In this document: piece after piece, positions 28,223 through 37,112 of the stretch
Layout of the letters: each line of letters starts with the position of its first letter
Numbering within the stretch: the first letter of the stretch is position 1
Virus record (IMG/VR): IMGVR_UViG_3300031784_000072
Location: 1-40,202 of that record
Direction: 5' to 3' (one strand)
DNA length: 40,202 bases
DNA from: a virus
Position numbers and translations under genes: made by a program
The notes under the pieces: generated by a model
What the model was told of the DNA's origin: nothing
The model's input: the letters and a program-made list of their open reading frames with translations, nothing else
Databases searched by the model: none

Positions 28223-29233
28223 TCATGCCTTCCCAAACAAATTTGCCAACTGGTTCGTTACCTCGAACGCCCGCTGTTTGGCTTCTGACGTGTACTCGTA
28301 GCCGAACGACCTGGTGTTACGCAGGTATTTGCCCCATTCGTTGTAGTTCATGGGGCGGGCTTCACCTTTGTCTGTGGTGAACGTGACGGCTTGCGCCCAT
28401 CGAGGGTCAGCGAAGTCGACGGTTTCCGGGTTGATTTCGAGGATGCGCGCGGCCGTCTGACGATAAGGGTCGGTGATCTGCTGGAACGTTTGACCGGCAT
28501 CCAACTGTGCGCTGATCCCGGGGTATAGGGCTTTGGCGGTGTTGAGCGCATAGTTGTTGAACGACTGGATGTTGTCTTTGCCGGTGGCGATGTTGTTCAC
28601 CCAGCCGTTGAACGTTTCGTCCGACAACGAGACACCGTATTTAGCAGCAATCTCTTTGAGTTGCTGTCCGAAGAAACCGGTGGACAGTTGGGACATTGTG
28701 CCGGTGTTCTTGACGGCTTCAGCCCCAACAGAGTTCTGAAGGGTTTGTTCGTCCCAACCGCCACGCAAACTGTTCTCTGACAGACGGCTGATCGTCGCAT
28801 CATCAAAGTTCACGCCGAGGTTGCTGGCGAGGGTGCGGATGTCGTTGTTTCGCTTGTCGATCTGCTGTTGGGCTGACGCAGGGTCGGTTTGCTTCAGGGT
28901 GTCCCAGGTGCGAGCCGAAGCCGAGTTTGTTTTGAACCAGTTGGTTTGCTTCAGTTCATAATCAAACTTTGCGTCTGACCAGTCGCCCTTGACTGCGTTC
29001 TCGATCAGGGTGGAGATTTCGGGGACGGACTCGATGATGGCAAAATACCCGCCATATTGTTCTTTGGCGGCTTGTTTCCAGTCAACTGGGGCGGGGGCGG
29101 CCGGAGCAGCCGGAGTTGCAGGCTTTGTCGGTTTTCTCAAATACGACTTTGGCAACGGGGGTCTGCCGAGTCGCGCCCGCAAACGGTTGTAGTTGTCATA
29201 TTCCTCTTGTGTCAGAGTTCCTTCTGCCATCAT
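28223..29233 (-). CDS. Internal virion / structural protein, 336 aa
   Basis: The N-terminus (TQEEYDNYNRLRARLGRPPLPKSY) and a Pro/Ala-rich linker (about 35-50) precede a long helical domain with regular short repeats (VPEISTLIENAVKGDWSDAKF, LASNLGVNFDDATISRLSEN, LKEIAAKYGVSLSDETFNGW), each ending in a turn before a helix. These look like an array of helical hairpins, as in some ejection proteins. The ATGATG start overlaps the previous stop by four bases. Confidence 0.7.
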   Translation of the reverse strand: MMAEGTLTQEEYDNYNRLRARLGRPPLPKSYLRKPTKPATPAAPAAPAPVDWKQAAKEQYGGYFAIIESVPEISTLIENAVKGDWSDAKFDYELKQTNWFKTNSASARTWDTLKQTDPASAQQQIDKRNNDIRTLASNLGVNFDDATISRLSENSLRGGWDEQTLQNSVGAEAVKNTGTMSQLSTGFFGQQLKEIAAKYGVSLSDETFNGWVNNIATGKDNIQSFNNYALNTAKALYPGISAQLDAGQTFQQITDPYRQTAARILEINPETVDFADPRWAQAVTFTTDKGEARPMNYNEWGKYLRNTRSFGYEYTSEAKQRAFEVTNQLANLFGKA

Positions 29234-29961
29234 GCACCACCAATCGCGTTGAAGAACTTGTTGATATACCCCAACGTCTTATATGCCGAAGCCTCATCCG
29301 GAGCCTGTTCCTCAGCAAACTGTTCAGCAGCCACATCCGCAGACGCAGCCTGCACCATCGTCCCACCACCGGACGCGCGACGCTGTTCCGCGATTTCCTC
29401 TGCTTGGAACGCACGAACGAAACGGTCGGCTTCCTCATCGGTGAACCCTCGACCCAACGTCTGTTGGGCGACCTGGCGGGCGACAGCCTTCAGATCGTCA
29501 GGGTTGGAGGTGCGATAGGTGCGACCACCACCAGACGACGCTGATGTTTTTCCGGCGAGGCGTTGCCCCAAATAGTTCTTGTACGTAATGCCGTTTGCGT
29601 TAGACAAAATGAGCAGACGAGACAACGCAGTAACTTCAGCAACCGGGTCATTGAACTGAGACTTTTCAATCAAACCAGCTTTTTCCAACTGGTTCATCAA
29701 CACGTCTTGATTAGCAGGACTCAAACCGTTGTACAAAACAGGAGCGAAATCGTCAGGATACGGGCTGTCACGTTCAACTTCACCAGCCGAGTTCACCAAA
29801 CCAGGGCCGTTGTACGGAACCAATTTACCGTTCTCAAAGATGAATCGAGGCGGTACAGCGTCAACGCCACCTTGTTGTGCGGCGGCGTTGATCGCATCTT
29901 CCGCACCACCGGCTTCTTCGTTCGCCTGCGAACCGCCCTCACTTATCTTCCTCGAAGCCAT
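29230..29961 (-). CDS. Internal virion / structural protein, 243 aa
   Basis: The N-terminal 80 residues are Gly/Pro-rich and probably flexible (PPRFIFENGKLVPYNGPGL). The rest is helical, with RTYRTSNPDDLKAVARQVAQ and LGRGFTDEEADRFVRAFQAE, a pattern I recall from phage virion proteins with paired helices. It is flanked by the giant protein and the 336-aa protein. Role is inferred from position only; it has no catalytic motif. Confidence 0.68.
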   Translation of the reverse strand: MASRKISEGGSQANEEAGGAEDAINAAAQQGGVDAVPPRFIFENGKLVPYNGPGLVNSAGEVERDSPYPDDFAPVLYNGLSPANQDVLMNQLEKAGLIEKSQFNDPVAEVTALSRLLILSNANGITYKNYLGQRLAGKTSASSGGGRTYRTSNPDDLKAVARQVAQQTLGRGFTDEEADRFVRAFQAEEIAEQRRASGGGTMVQAASADVAAEQFAEEQAPDEASAYKTLGYINKFFNAIGGA

Positions 29962-29963
29962 AA

Positions 29964-32900
29964 CTATTCCTCGCTATCCAAATCAACTTCTTGCAGCAAC
30001 AGACGCTCCCACAAACGACCGAAATCAGGATACACCGCCGCCAAACGCTCACCCTCAGCACGCAGAATGTCACGCAAATCGGCGTTCGCGCCAGCCGCCA
30101 ACGTCTTGCCACGTTGTTCCGCAACCTCCAAAGCCTTATCACGAACATTCAGATACTCGCGCGTACCCATCGCCACTTCGTTGTCGTTCATACGTTCATC
30201 AAACGCGGCTTCATACAACACATCCATCTTCGCGTCAAACGCTCGCACATCAATCGGGGCCTTAGCGAAACCCGGATACTGGTCATACAACCGTTCGCGT
30301 TCCTGGCGCAGAATATCCTTCTGTGCGTCGTTCGGGTTAGGGCCGGCCGCGCGAATCAGGCGACGGTAGATCGACGTTCCCATCAACCGTTGCGATTCCT
30401 CAATTTGTTGTTGCGGTGTCAAATTGACACGTACGCCAGTTTCCAGTTGGCGCATATACACCTGGTAATCAAACTTTGATCCGGTCGGCGCAAAATAGCC
30501 AGCGATCTCATCATAAGTTTCAAAGAACTTTTGATTAGCCCGTTCCCAATTACCGAACTCTGTAGATGCGTCAAGTCCACCAGCAATAGATTTCGTTTTA
30601 CCCGCCATGTACAACATGAAATCGTCACCGAAAGTGTCCAAGAATACTTCGACAGCGGTGTCATAATTTTCGTCTTGCAATTGACGGAAATACTTGGAGA
30701 TTTCCGTGGCGTAAATGTCGGTCTTTGACAAGTCAATGGTTTCCCCATCAATCACAATTGTCTTAGTTCTTGCTTCCTCAGACAAAGGTGCTGTCAACTG
30801 GGGGATCGGTCGGGTCGGGCCAACAAACTGACCGAAACCACGCAACAGCATCAAATTACGCGCTTTGCCTACCGCGTCGTCTTGAAGACGTTGCATATCA
30901 GCTTCAGTTGAAAGATCGTATTCGCCAGACGCAGCCAACACTTCCATGACCTGCATCGTCATGTCACCCAAATAACGGTCGTTATCAGGGTCACCAAACG
31001 CTCCTGACCATACTTTTTGCCACCAGGGGGGATCAGGCACAAGGCCGACTTTAGGCGCACCATAAGGTGTCAGTAGCTTACGAATATCATCGTATTGCGG
31101 TTTGTCTTTGAGAATCCATGCGGCCGCAACCTGAGCGTATGGCCCCAAACCTGGCAGAACGTTGAAACCCATGTTCAAACTCTTGGCAGGTGCAACAAAT
31201 TTTACGTCAGGAATATCGAACGCTTCTTCGACACCCTTGCCACCAGCAAACCCGATTCCGGCTCCAGCAATCAAACCAGGCAACCCGAGTGCAATACCTC
31301 CGATAGTGGCTCCGCTGAAAGCGGTCATCAACGACACAGTATTGGAACCGAACGGGTATTGGAAAACGTATTCGCCGGACACCGGGTCGGTGTAGAAGAA
31401 GCCTCGACCGTCACCGTCGATGTCGGCGTTACGCAAACCTTGAACAGACACATAGCCGCGCTTGAACGCTTCCGGATCAGAGGTGAGACGGTTCGTCCAG
31501 TTCCTCATCACTTCAGCCCACGCAGAACCGAACGGTGAAATGATTGCCATAATGTCAGCAAAGTTGGAGCGTTCGGCTGCGTTGTAAAACAGTTCTTTGG
31601 TGGTATCCAAAGCTGCGCCTTTAGCGTAAGCATCCAAATCCGAGAACGTCAGTTTGCCGTTAGACGGTATTGATCCTTGTGCTTTGCCCCACAACTTTTG
31701 TGCGGCTTCTTTATTGCCGACATAACGGAAAAAGAAACGCTTGTTGAAAGTTTCTCCGGCCGCTTTAGCGGCGGCCTGGACGTTTGCTTTGATAATGGCT
31801 GCTTCGCCAGGTGCAAGTTCGTCAGCCAGTTTGCCAATGACGTTGTAATATTCCTGTCGGAATACGGGCGAACGGTTGAGGAACGCTTCACGTTTCGGAT
31901 ACAACTCGCTGAAAAAATAATCGACACCCTGGTCAAATTTTGCGCCAATTTGAGAGGCTCGACCGGCTTCGTCTTTAGCATCAACGAGAATTTGTGCTTT
32001 GTACGTGTCTTTCAGTTTGATATTCGGGTCATCGATTGTGTCGCTAATCAACTTCCAGAAACCTTCTTGGTAGCCCGTGATTTGGCCGGTGTTTGACAAG
32101 TTGATTGCATTACGAATATTCCCGGATTTCGGGTCGGTGAATTTGCCGGTAGCAATAACTTCGCGCAATAGCGGGCTGCCACCTGTAGTCACATCGATTC
32201 GAGGACGAATGTAATTGTCGATATAGCCGCGTGCGTTCGCTTCGTCCAACTGATTTTGTGCGTCTTTGAAAAGGACAGAGCCGACACGCTTCTGACCTGA
32301 CGCGTCAGGAATCGTGCGGTTCTTCCACATATTCTGAAGTTTGTCTACGTGCCTGCGACCTTCAGGAGTGTTACGCATCCAATCAAGAATTTCATCGGTG
32401 GTACTATTGCCAGCAACAAGTTTTGCTACCTCGTCGGTATACAACAACGATATTTCTGCGGCGATCCCCTCAGAATAAGCTTGTCTTCCGTCACCTCGAC
32501 GGACGCGTCGCCACACACCAGTTTTCATTTGGCGTGCGCCAACTCTTACTGGGTCTACCGTTTCACGCAACGAGCCGGACACGGCCTCAGCCATTTCGGT
32601 TTGACCATTACGAATCAAATCTTCTGGGTCGCCTTTGAACGTCATACCCCAAATGTCGCCCTTGAACTTTTTGTGCAACGCGACTTGGATCAATTCAAAC
32701 GGATGGAAAGCACCGGTTTGAATGCCTGGTGCAAACGATTGACGGAGGAACGAGTCGGACATATTGCGGAGTACGTAACCTCCGGTTAGAAGCGTGACAG
32801 GTCGCCAAATCCAGTTTTGCGCCCACAACAAAGCTGTTGCCGGTGCGCGAAGTTCACCCAGTTTTTCAGGGTTGATAAATCCTTGTTTTGTCGTGATCTT

Positions 32901-34655
32901 CTGGATCGGCGAATATCTGGCGGCGATTCGACGTACACGTTGCGCGTCAGGCAGGAAGACTGAGTGCTTCAACATTTCTGATTGCAACCCGGCCGTCATC
33001 ATCGGATGACCAGCCGTCACAATGTTACCAGCATCATCAACCCACGTAAACGTTCCACCCAGGTCAGCGGCACTACCAACATCATCAATAGCACCAAACA
33101 AATCACGGTCCAAGACTTCTTTTTGTCCGAGCAAACCCTTGTGAAGAATGTCGTTTAGTTCATCGCTGACACCAAACTTCGTCATCGCCGCGCGACTAGC
33201 TTCCTCAATTTCAACCGCCACATTACGGATCGAGCCGTCGCCCAACACGAAAGCGTCCGTCAAACGGTTCACCAAATCGAGACGCAACTTGCGGTCAACA
33301 CGTGCCTGGATCAAATAGTTGTTCACGTTCTTGATTGACTGGGCGACCTGACGCGAAGAACCGCCTTCAACAACAACATGACGACCCGGCACAAGATTCA
33401 ACAGGCGTGCCGCTTTAGATTCTTTCATCGTGCCGAAATACGGGATATTGCGTTTGACCTCATCCCAACGACCAATATCGATGTTGTCGATTTTCTTAGG
33501 GCCGACACCGCGAGTGATGTCACCCAAACCGAGAGTGTCGTTCAAAAACTGTCGGGCTTTGACAGCATCGTCAACCTCAACAACACCCTTCCAGAAAGCC
33601 GCGTCAGCAGTCGGGAAAATGCGGATCGCCTCATCAACATTCTTGATATTGACGATACGGTTGATGACGCTTTGACCGCCTTTAGTGTCAAGAAATTCTG
33701 CGACCTTAGACGGAACAATGTAAACCGAATTTTTTTCTGTTAGCCCAGCAAGAGTGCGTAGACCAATTTTCGCACCAACTTCAGTTTTTGCGAGACGTGC
33801 GAGCGCACCACCGCCAGGGAGAGCTGGCGTTTTGATCGCTACAGCAGCGTCAACGATGCCGGAAAGAATGTTGTATTCGCGGGAACCTGGTTGAGCAACC
33901 ATTGTTGCGATAGCACGTCCGGCTGTCAATGCTTTGCCGTCAATAGTTCCGCGCAGTTTGCGGGCTTCCTCAGCCTGCTTTTCGTAGATGCGTGCGTTCG
34001 GGAACCAGCCGTCACCGACAAGTCCAGGGTTTTGGATTGCTTGGCCCAACAAAGTCGCATCCCAGAACGCGTCCTCGAAACTAAAATTGCCTGGGGTGTA
34101 TGCGCTGTTGCCTCCACCGAAAGCGGTCGCAACCTCATATTGGAAGTCGTTAGATGCGGTAGCAGTCGGAATAACAGTTGTGCCGGGGACTCGACCGGTA
34201 GTTGACGCTTCTTGGATTTGGCCTGACACATTGTAAATTGCGCCGACGACAGGAGCAGCAAGGTTTTGTGCGACATCGGAAGTCCATTGAAGACCTGTGC
34301 CACCCCAACGAACAGCCGTTCTCAGAAAATCAAGGCTTGTGCCTTTTGTATACCACGGTTGTTCTTCTTCTTTGACCACGTTGGGGTTTTCTCGAACAAC
34401 CCGGAACACTTCTTGTTTTACAACGTCAGACAAAAAAGACTTTGCTTGTTCCTCGTCCATCGCCCCAGCGGTATATGCACGCGCAGCCGCAATAATCGCA
34501 GCCGGGTTCGCATCAGGTACGGTGTTGTAGAAATCTTTGACAGCGTTAGCCAAATTGAACGACACCGTAGGCTTTGCAGCTTCATACGCTCGCTCGGCAG
34601 CCTCCAACTCTGCGTCAAGACTGTCTTCCTCAGCAGGTGTAAACGGAAACGGCAT
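29964..34655 (-). CDS. Giant putative internal virion / ejection protein, 1563 aa
   Basis: Longest gene of the genome (about 12 per cent). Mostly helical and Ala-rich, with one clear glycine-rich hydrophobic segment (about 1110-1145, ATIGGIALGLPGLIAGAGIG) that could insert in a membrane during DNA ejection. C-terminal helical repeats (LRQERERLYDQYPGF, DILRAEGERLAAVYPDF) resemble each other. No lysozyme or protease motif was recognised. Position before scaffold and capsid, and no tape measure elsewhere, favour an internal core protein of a short-tailed phage over a tail ruler. Starts in a TGATG overlap. Confidence 0.75.
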   Translation of the reverse strand: MPFPFTPAEEDSLDAELEAAERAYEAAKPTVSFNLANAVKDFYNTVPDANPAAIIAAARAYTAGAMDEEQAKSFLSDVVKQEVFRVVRENPNVVKEEEQPWYTKGTSLDFLRTAVRWGGTGLQWTSDVAQNLAAPVVGAIYNVSGQIQEASTTGRVPGTTVIPTATASNDFQYEVATAFGGGNSAYTPGNFSFEDAFWDATLLGQAIQNPGLVGDGWFPNARIYEKQAEEARKLRGTIDGKALTAGRAIATMVAQPGSREYNILSGIVDAAVAIKTPALPGGGALARLAKTEVGAKIGLRTLAGLTEKNSVYIVPSKVAEFLDTKGGQSVINRIVNIKNVDEAIRIFPTADAAFWKGVVEVDDAVKARQFLNDTLGLGDITRGVGPKKIDNIDIGRWDEVKRNIPYFGTMKESKAARLLNLVPGRHVVVEGGSSRQVAQSIKNVNNYLIQARVDRKLRLDLVNRLTDAFVLGDGSIRNVAVEIEEASRAAMTKFGVSDELNDILHKGLLGQKEVLDRDLFGAIDDVGSAADLGGTFTWVDDAGNIVTAGHPMMTAGLQSEMLKHSVFLPDAQRVRRIAARYSPIQKITTKQGFINPEKLGELRAPATALLWAQNWIWRPVTLLTGGYVLRNMSDSFLRQSFAPGIQTGAFHPFELIQVALHKKFKGDIWGMTFKGDPEDLIRNGQTEMAEAVSGSLRETVDPVRVGARQMKTGVWRRVRRGDGRQAYSEGIAAEISLLYTDEVAKLVAGNSTTDEILDWMRNTPEGRRHVDKLQNMWKNRTIPDASGQKRVGSVLFKDAQNQLDEANARGYIDNYIRPRIDVTTGGSPLLREVIATGKFTDPKSGNIRNAINLSNTGQITGYQEGFWKLISDTIDDPNIKLKDTYKAQILVDAKDEAGRASQIGAKFDQGVDYFFSELYPKREAFLNRSPVFRQEYYNVIGKLADELAPGEAAIIKANVQAAAKAAGETFNKRFFFRYVGNKEAAQKLWGKAQGSIPSNGKLTFSDLDAYAKGAALDTTKELFYNAAERSNFADIMAIISPFGSAWAEVMRNWTNRLTSDPEAFKRGYVSVQGLRNADIDGDGRGFFYTDPVSGEYVFQYPFGSNTVSLMTAFSGATIGGIALGLPGLIAGAGIGFAGGKGVEEAFDIPDVKFVAPAKSLNMGFNVLPGLGPYAQVAAAWILKDKPQYDDIRKLLTPYGAPKVGLVPDPPWWQKVWSGAFGDPDNDRYLGDMTMQVMEVLAASGEYDLSTEADMQRLQDDAVGKARNLMLLRGFGQFVGPTRPIPQLTAPLSEEARTKTIVIDGETIDLSKTDIYATEISKYFRQLQDENYDTAVEVFLDTFGDDFMLYMAGKTKSIAGGLDASTEFGNWERANQKFFETYDEIAGYFAPTGSKFDYQVYMRQLETGVRVNLTPQQQIEESQRLMGTSIYRRLIRAAGPNPNDAQKDILRQERERLYDQYPGFAKAPIDVRAFDAKMDVLYEAAFDERMNDNEVAMGTREYLNVRDKALEVAEQRGKTLAAGANADLRDILRAEGERLAAVYPDFGRLWERLLLQEVDLDSEE

Positions 34656-35044
34656 CAGTAACCACGGTTCCCGTAACGAGTCAACATCTCCAACAGATCG
34701 TCGTCAGGGAACATCGCATACAACGCACGCAAAGTCGTCACCACATTGTCCTGTGGGACACGACGAGGAACCATCCCTGCCTCCATCGAGGACGGCCCCG
34801 GCCCGAAATCTGCGCCGGCAGTAATCGGCTCATCCGGTCGTTCCGTAGGACGCAACAAATCGCCGGCCCCACCAGGAACCGGGCGTGCCATCTGCTGTGC
34901 CTGAACATCAGACGGAGCAGAACCAGGTGAAACCTGCTGTTGAGAACGCGCCTGAGCCGCACCCTCACCATACGTTTGACCGGTAAACGCCATCTTCCGT
35001 GTCGCAGGATTACGCAAATCAGATCGATTCGGATAGTCAGCCAT
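34655..35044 (-). CDS. Small portal-adjacent protein, 129 aa
   Basis: The first 100 residues look disordered, rich in Gln, Gly, Pro and Arg (ARSQQQVSPGSAPSDVQAQQ); a C-terminal helix (NVVTTLRALYAMFPDDDLLEMLTRY) could dock on the portal or on the giant protein. It overlaps both neighbours by one base. Unknown family; perhaps an accessory virion or plug protein. Confidence 0.7.
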   Translation of the reverse strand: MADYPNRSDLRNPATRKMAFTGQTYGEGAAQARSQQQVSPGSAPSDVQAQQMARPVPGGAGDLLRPTERPDEPITAGADFGPGPSSMEAGMVPRRVPQDNVVTTLRALYAMFPDDDLLEMLTRYGNRGY

Positions 35045-36801
35045 CAGCCACCACCAAGTTGAGCGAGCAACCCTTCAATACCAGCAGGAGCAGCCGCCTC
35101 AACAGGCTGTTCCGCACCCATCCCCGGCATCGCCAAACCAGGCTGTGCTTCAGGTGCGCCAGCAGGAACCTCCTGCGCCTGACGTTCCCTCGCCGCCTGA
35201 TCCACCTCAGACACCGCATCATACAAACTCTTGTTGTCCACCAACACCTTCTTCACCAGCAACGCAAGATCGGCAGGCTGATACGGGCCAGCAGGGTTCG
35301 CGGCCTGCTGTTGAATCGAAGACAACAACGCGGCCTCCACACCCTCAGCGATAATCCGATCATGTTCCATATCAGGATCATCGATCAGCGGATCAGCCTC
35401 ACGTGCCGACTCTTTCGACATCAAACCAGTACCAACACGCTGACCCAACCCGATAATCAGGTTGTTCACGTCCGAACCAGCGGCCGAATATGCGACATAA
35501 TGGAAGTCGGTTTCCCACACCTTGTTCGGCGTGTAATCAACCTTGCCGGCCGTCGCACGACCCGGCATGAAGAACGACTTGGGGGTGTTGCCCCAATACG
35601 CTTTCTCGATGGCGATAGCCACCTTGTCCTCGGCCAATAACGACTGAGCGAACGCCTCCTGTGCTTCCTGCACACGAAAGTCAATAGTGGCTGACAGCAC
35701 GTTTTCGCCACGGCGACCGGTACGAATGTTCGTACCCGATTCGCCACCGAACTCGGCGGGGATCGCACCCTCCAAACGTTCCTGACGTTCCAAACGATCC
35801 AACGCCTGCTCAGTCTTGTAGCCAGGGTTGACCTGCTGAATCTGAAGGTCGCCGCCCTTCAACACACCCAAGATTCCGGCTTTGCCGTCAGCGAGCTGGA
35901 CGATCTCCGGGTTCTCACCAGGGCGTGCAACCAAATATTCGTCAGGGAAAATGCCTCGCTCAATAGCGATTTCGGTCAACGCTTGCAGTCTGGCACGCGT
36001 GTAGTACATCCCGAGCAGACCGTCAAACTGGCCATGCGGCTTATCGAGCGTTGTACGGTTAGCGACAATCGCCAAAGGCACACCAGCACGGTTCACGATC
36101 CGTTCCAACTCGACCGAATCAAGACCGGCGTTCTCATGCGGGGTGAAGTTCGGATGCTCGTCTGCACCCAACACACCCATCACGATCTCGTATTCGTCCA
36201 CGTACTCCAGAATGGTGAACATGGTGTCCGGCTCGACACGGCCGACACGCAGACGGCCGGCGACCATCGGCCCATAGTTCTGCATCAGCCACGAATACGG
36301 CTTGCGGTAGGTGAAGATGCAGTCGTAGGGGACAGGGTTGTCCTGGTCTTCAGACGGACACGGGTAAGTATCCAACGGGTTCCGGACGTGCCAACGCGGA
36401 ACCAAAGTCTTGAAGTCCGGTTTCAACACGACAGCCGACGATGAATAAGCGAGCAGATGGCGGGCGCGGCGACGCAACACCATCTTCATCCGGTTCTCAT
36501 CCCAAATAGCGAGCATCGCCTTCTTGCGGGTGTTCGCCAAATCCTTTGAGCGTTCCGAACCTTCACGGAACGCCGGGAAATACGGGGACGGCATAGTCGA
36601 GGCGACACGCATCGACATCTGATCCAAGCCCTGTACAAGCAGGTTAGCGACCGAAGAACGTGCGCTCTTATCCAACTCGTTCAACGGGACAATGATGTCG
36701 CCGTTAGCGAGTTCACGGACAGCCTGCATCTGCTGATGCACCGGCCCCATCACCCTACGGCGATGGTTGTATAGCGCAACTATTTCTTCGATTGTTCGCA
36801 T
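35044..36801 (-). CDS. Portal protein, 585 aa
   Basis: Forms the dodecameric DNA-entry ring at one capsid vertex. Recognised by place (after terminase, before scaffold and capsid), size and composition: helical N-terminus (RTIEEIVALYNHRRRVMGPVH), a wing region with LGMYYTRARLQALTEIAIER and a clip/stem-like part. A long Ala/Pro/Gln-rich C-terminal tail (about 520-585) may be the barrel or crown. The ATG at 36801 is preferred over a TTG at 36804. Confidence 0.85.
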   Translation of the reverse strand: MRTIEEIVALYNHRRRVMGPVHQQMQAVRELANGDIIVPLNELDKSARSSVANLLVQGLDQMSMRVASTMPSPYFPAFREGSERSKDLANTRKKAMLAIWDENRMKMVLRRRARHLLAYSSSAVVLKPDFKTLVPRWHVRNPLDTYPCPSEDQDNPVPYDCIFTYRKPYSWLMQNYGPMVAGRLRVGRVEPDTMFTILEYVDEYEIVMGVLGADEHPNFTPHENAGLDSVELERIVNRAGVPLAIVANRTTLDKPHGQFDGLLGMYYTRARLQALTEIAIERGIFPDEYLVARPGENPEIVQLADGKAGILGVLKGGDLQIQQVNPGYKTEQALDRLERQERLEGAIPAEFGGESGTNIRTGRRGENVLSATIDFRVQEAQEAFAQSLLAEDKVAIAIEKAYWGNTPKSFFMPGRATAGKVDYTPNKVWETDFHYVAYSAAGSDVNNLIIGLGQRVGTGLMSKESAREADPLIDDPDMEHDRIIAEGVEAALLSSIQQQAANPAGPYQPADLALLVKKVLVDNKSLYDAVSEVDQAARERQAQEVPAGAPEAQPGLAMPGMGAEQPVEAAAPAGIEGLLAQLGGG

Positions 36802-36807
36802 CAAAGA

Positions 36808-37068
36808 TTACATTCTGCCTTTGCCGTACTTCTCCGCACGCTTCATACCATTGAAAGCGTTTTGAGCAACACGGGTCGCCGCCGCGTCCAGGGTTCGCAT
36901 CGAAAACTTGTCAGTCAACGACGACTCAGCCACCACATCCTGCAACGACTGAATAGCCTGCTTCAACGTCTTCGCACCACCCAAATTGTTGCCGTAACGA
37001 CGCTGAATCGCAGCAGCCGCTTCCTCAACCGGGGTCATATTCGACGCAGCCTTCTTCTTCGCGGCCAT
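36808..37068 (-). CDS. Small basic protein between terminase and portal, 86 aa
   Basis: Basic N-terminus (MAAKKKAASN), then helices (MTPVEEAAAAIQRRYGNNLG; LDAAATRVAQNAFNGMKRAEKYG). The ATG at 37068 is chosen over that at 37071 because AAGGAG then sits five bases upstream. Position suggests a portal- or terminase-associated factor, but the family is not recognised and it does not look like a usual small terminase. Confidence 0.7.
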   Translation of the reverse strand: MAAKKKAASNMTPVEEAAAAIQRRYGNNLGGAKTLKQAIQSLQDVVAESSLTDKFSMRTLDAAATRVAQNAFNGMKRAEKYGKGRM

Positions 37069-37112
37069 CATTTCTCCTTGATCGGACGGTCAACCACTAA
37101 GAGTAACACATT

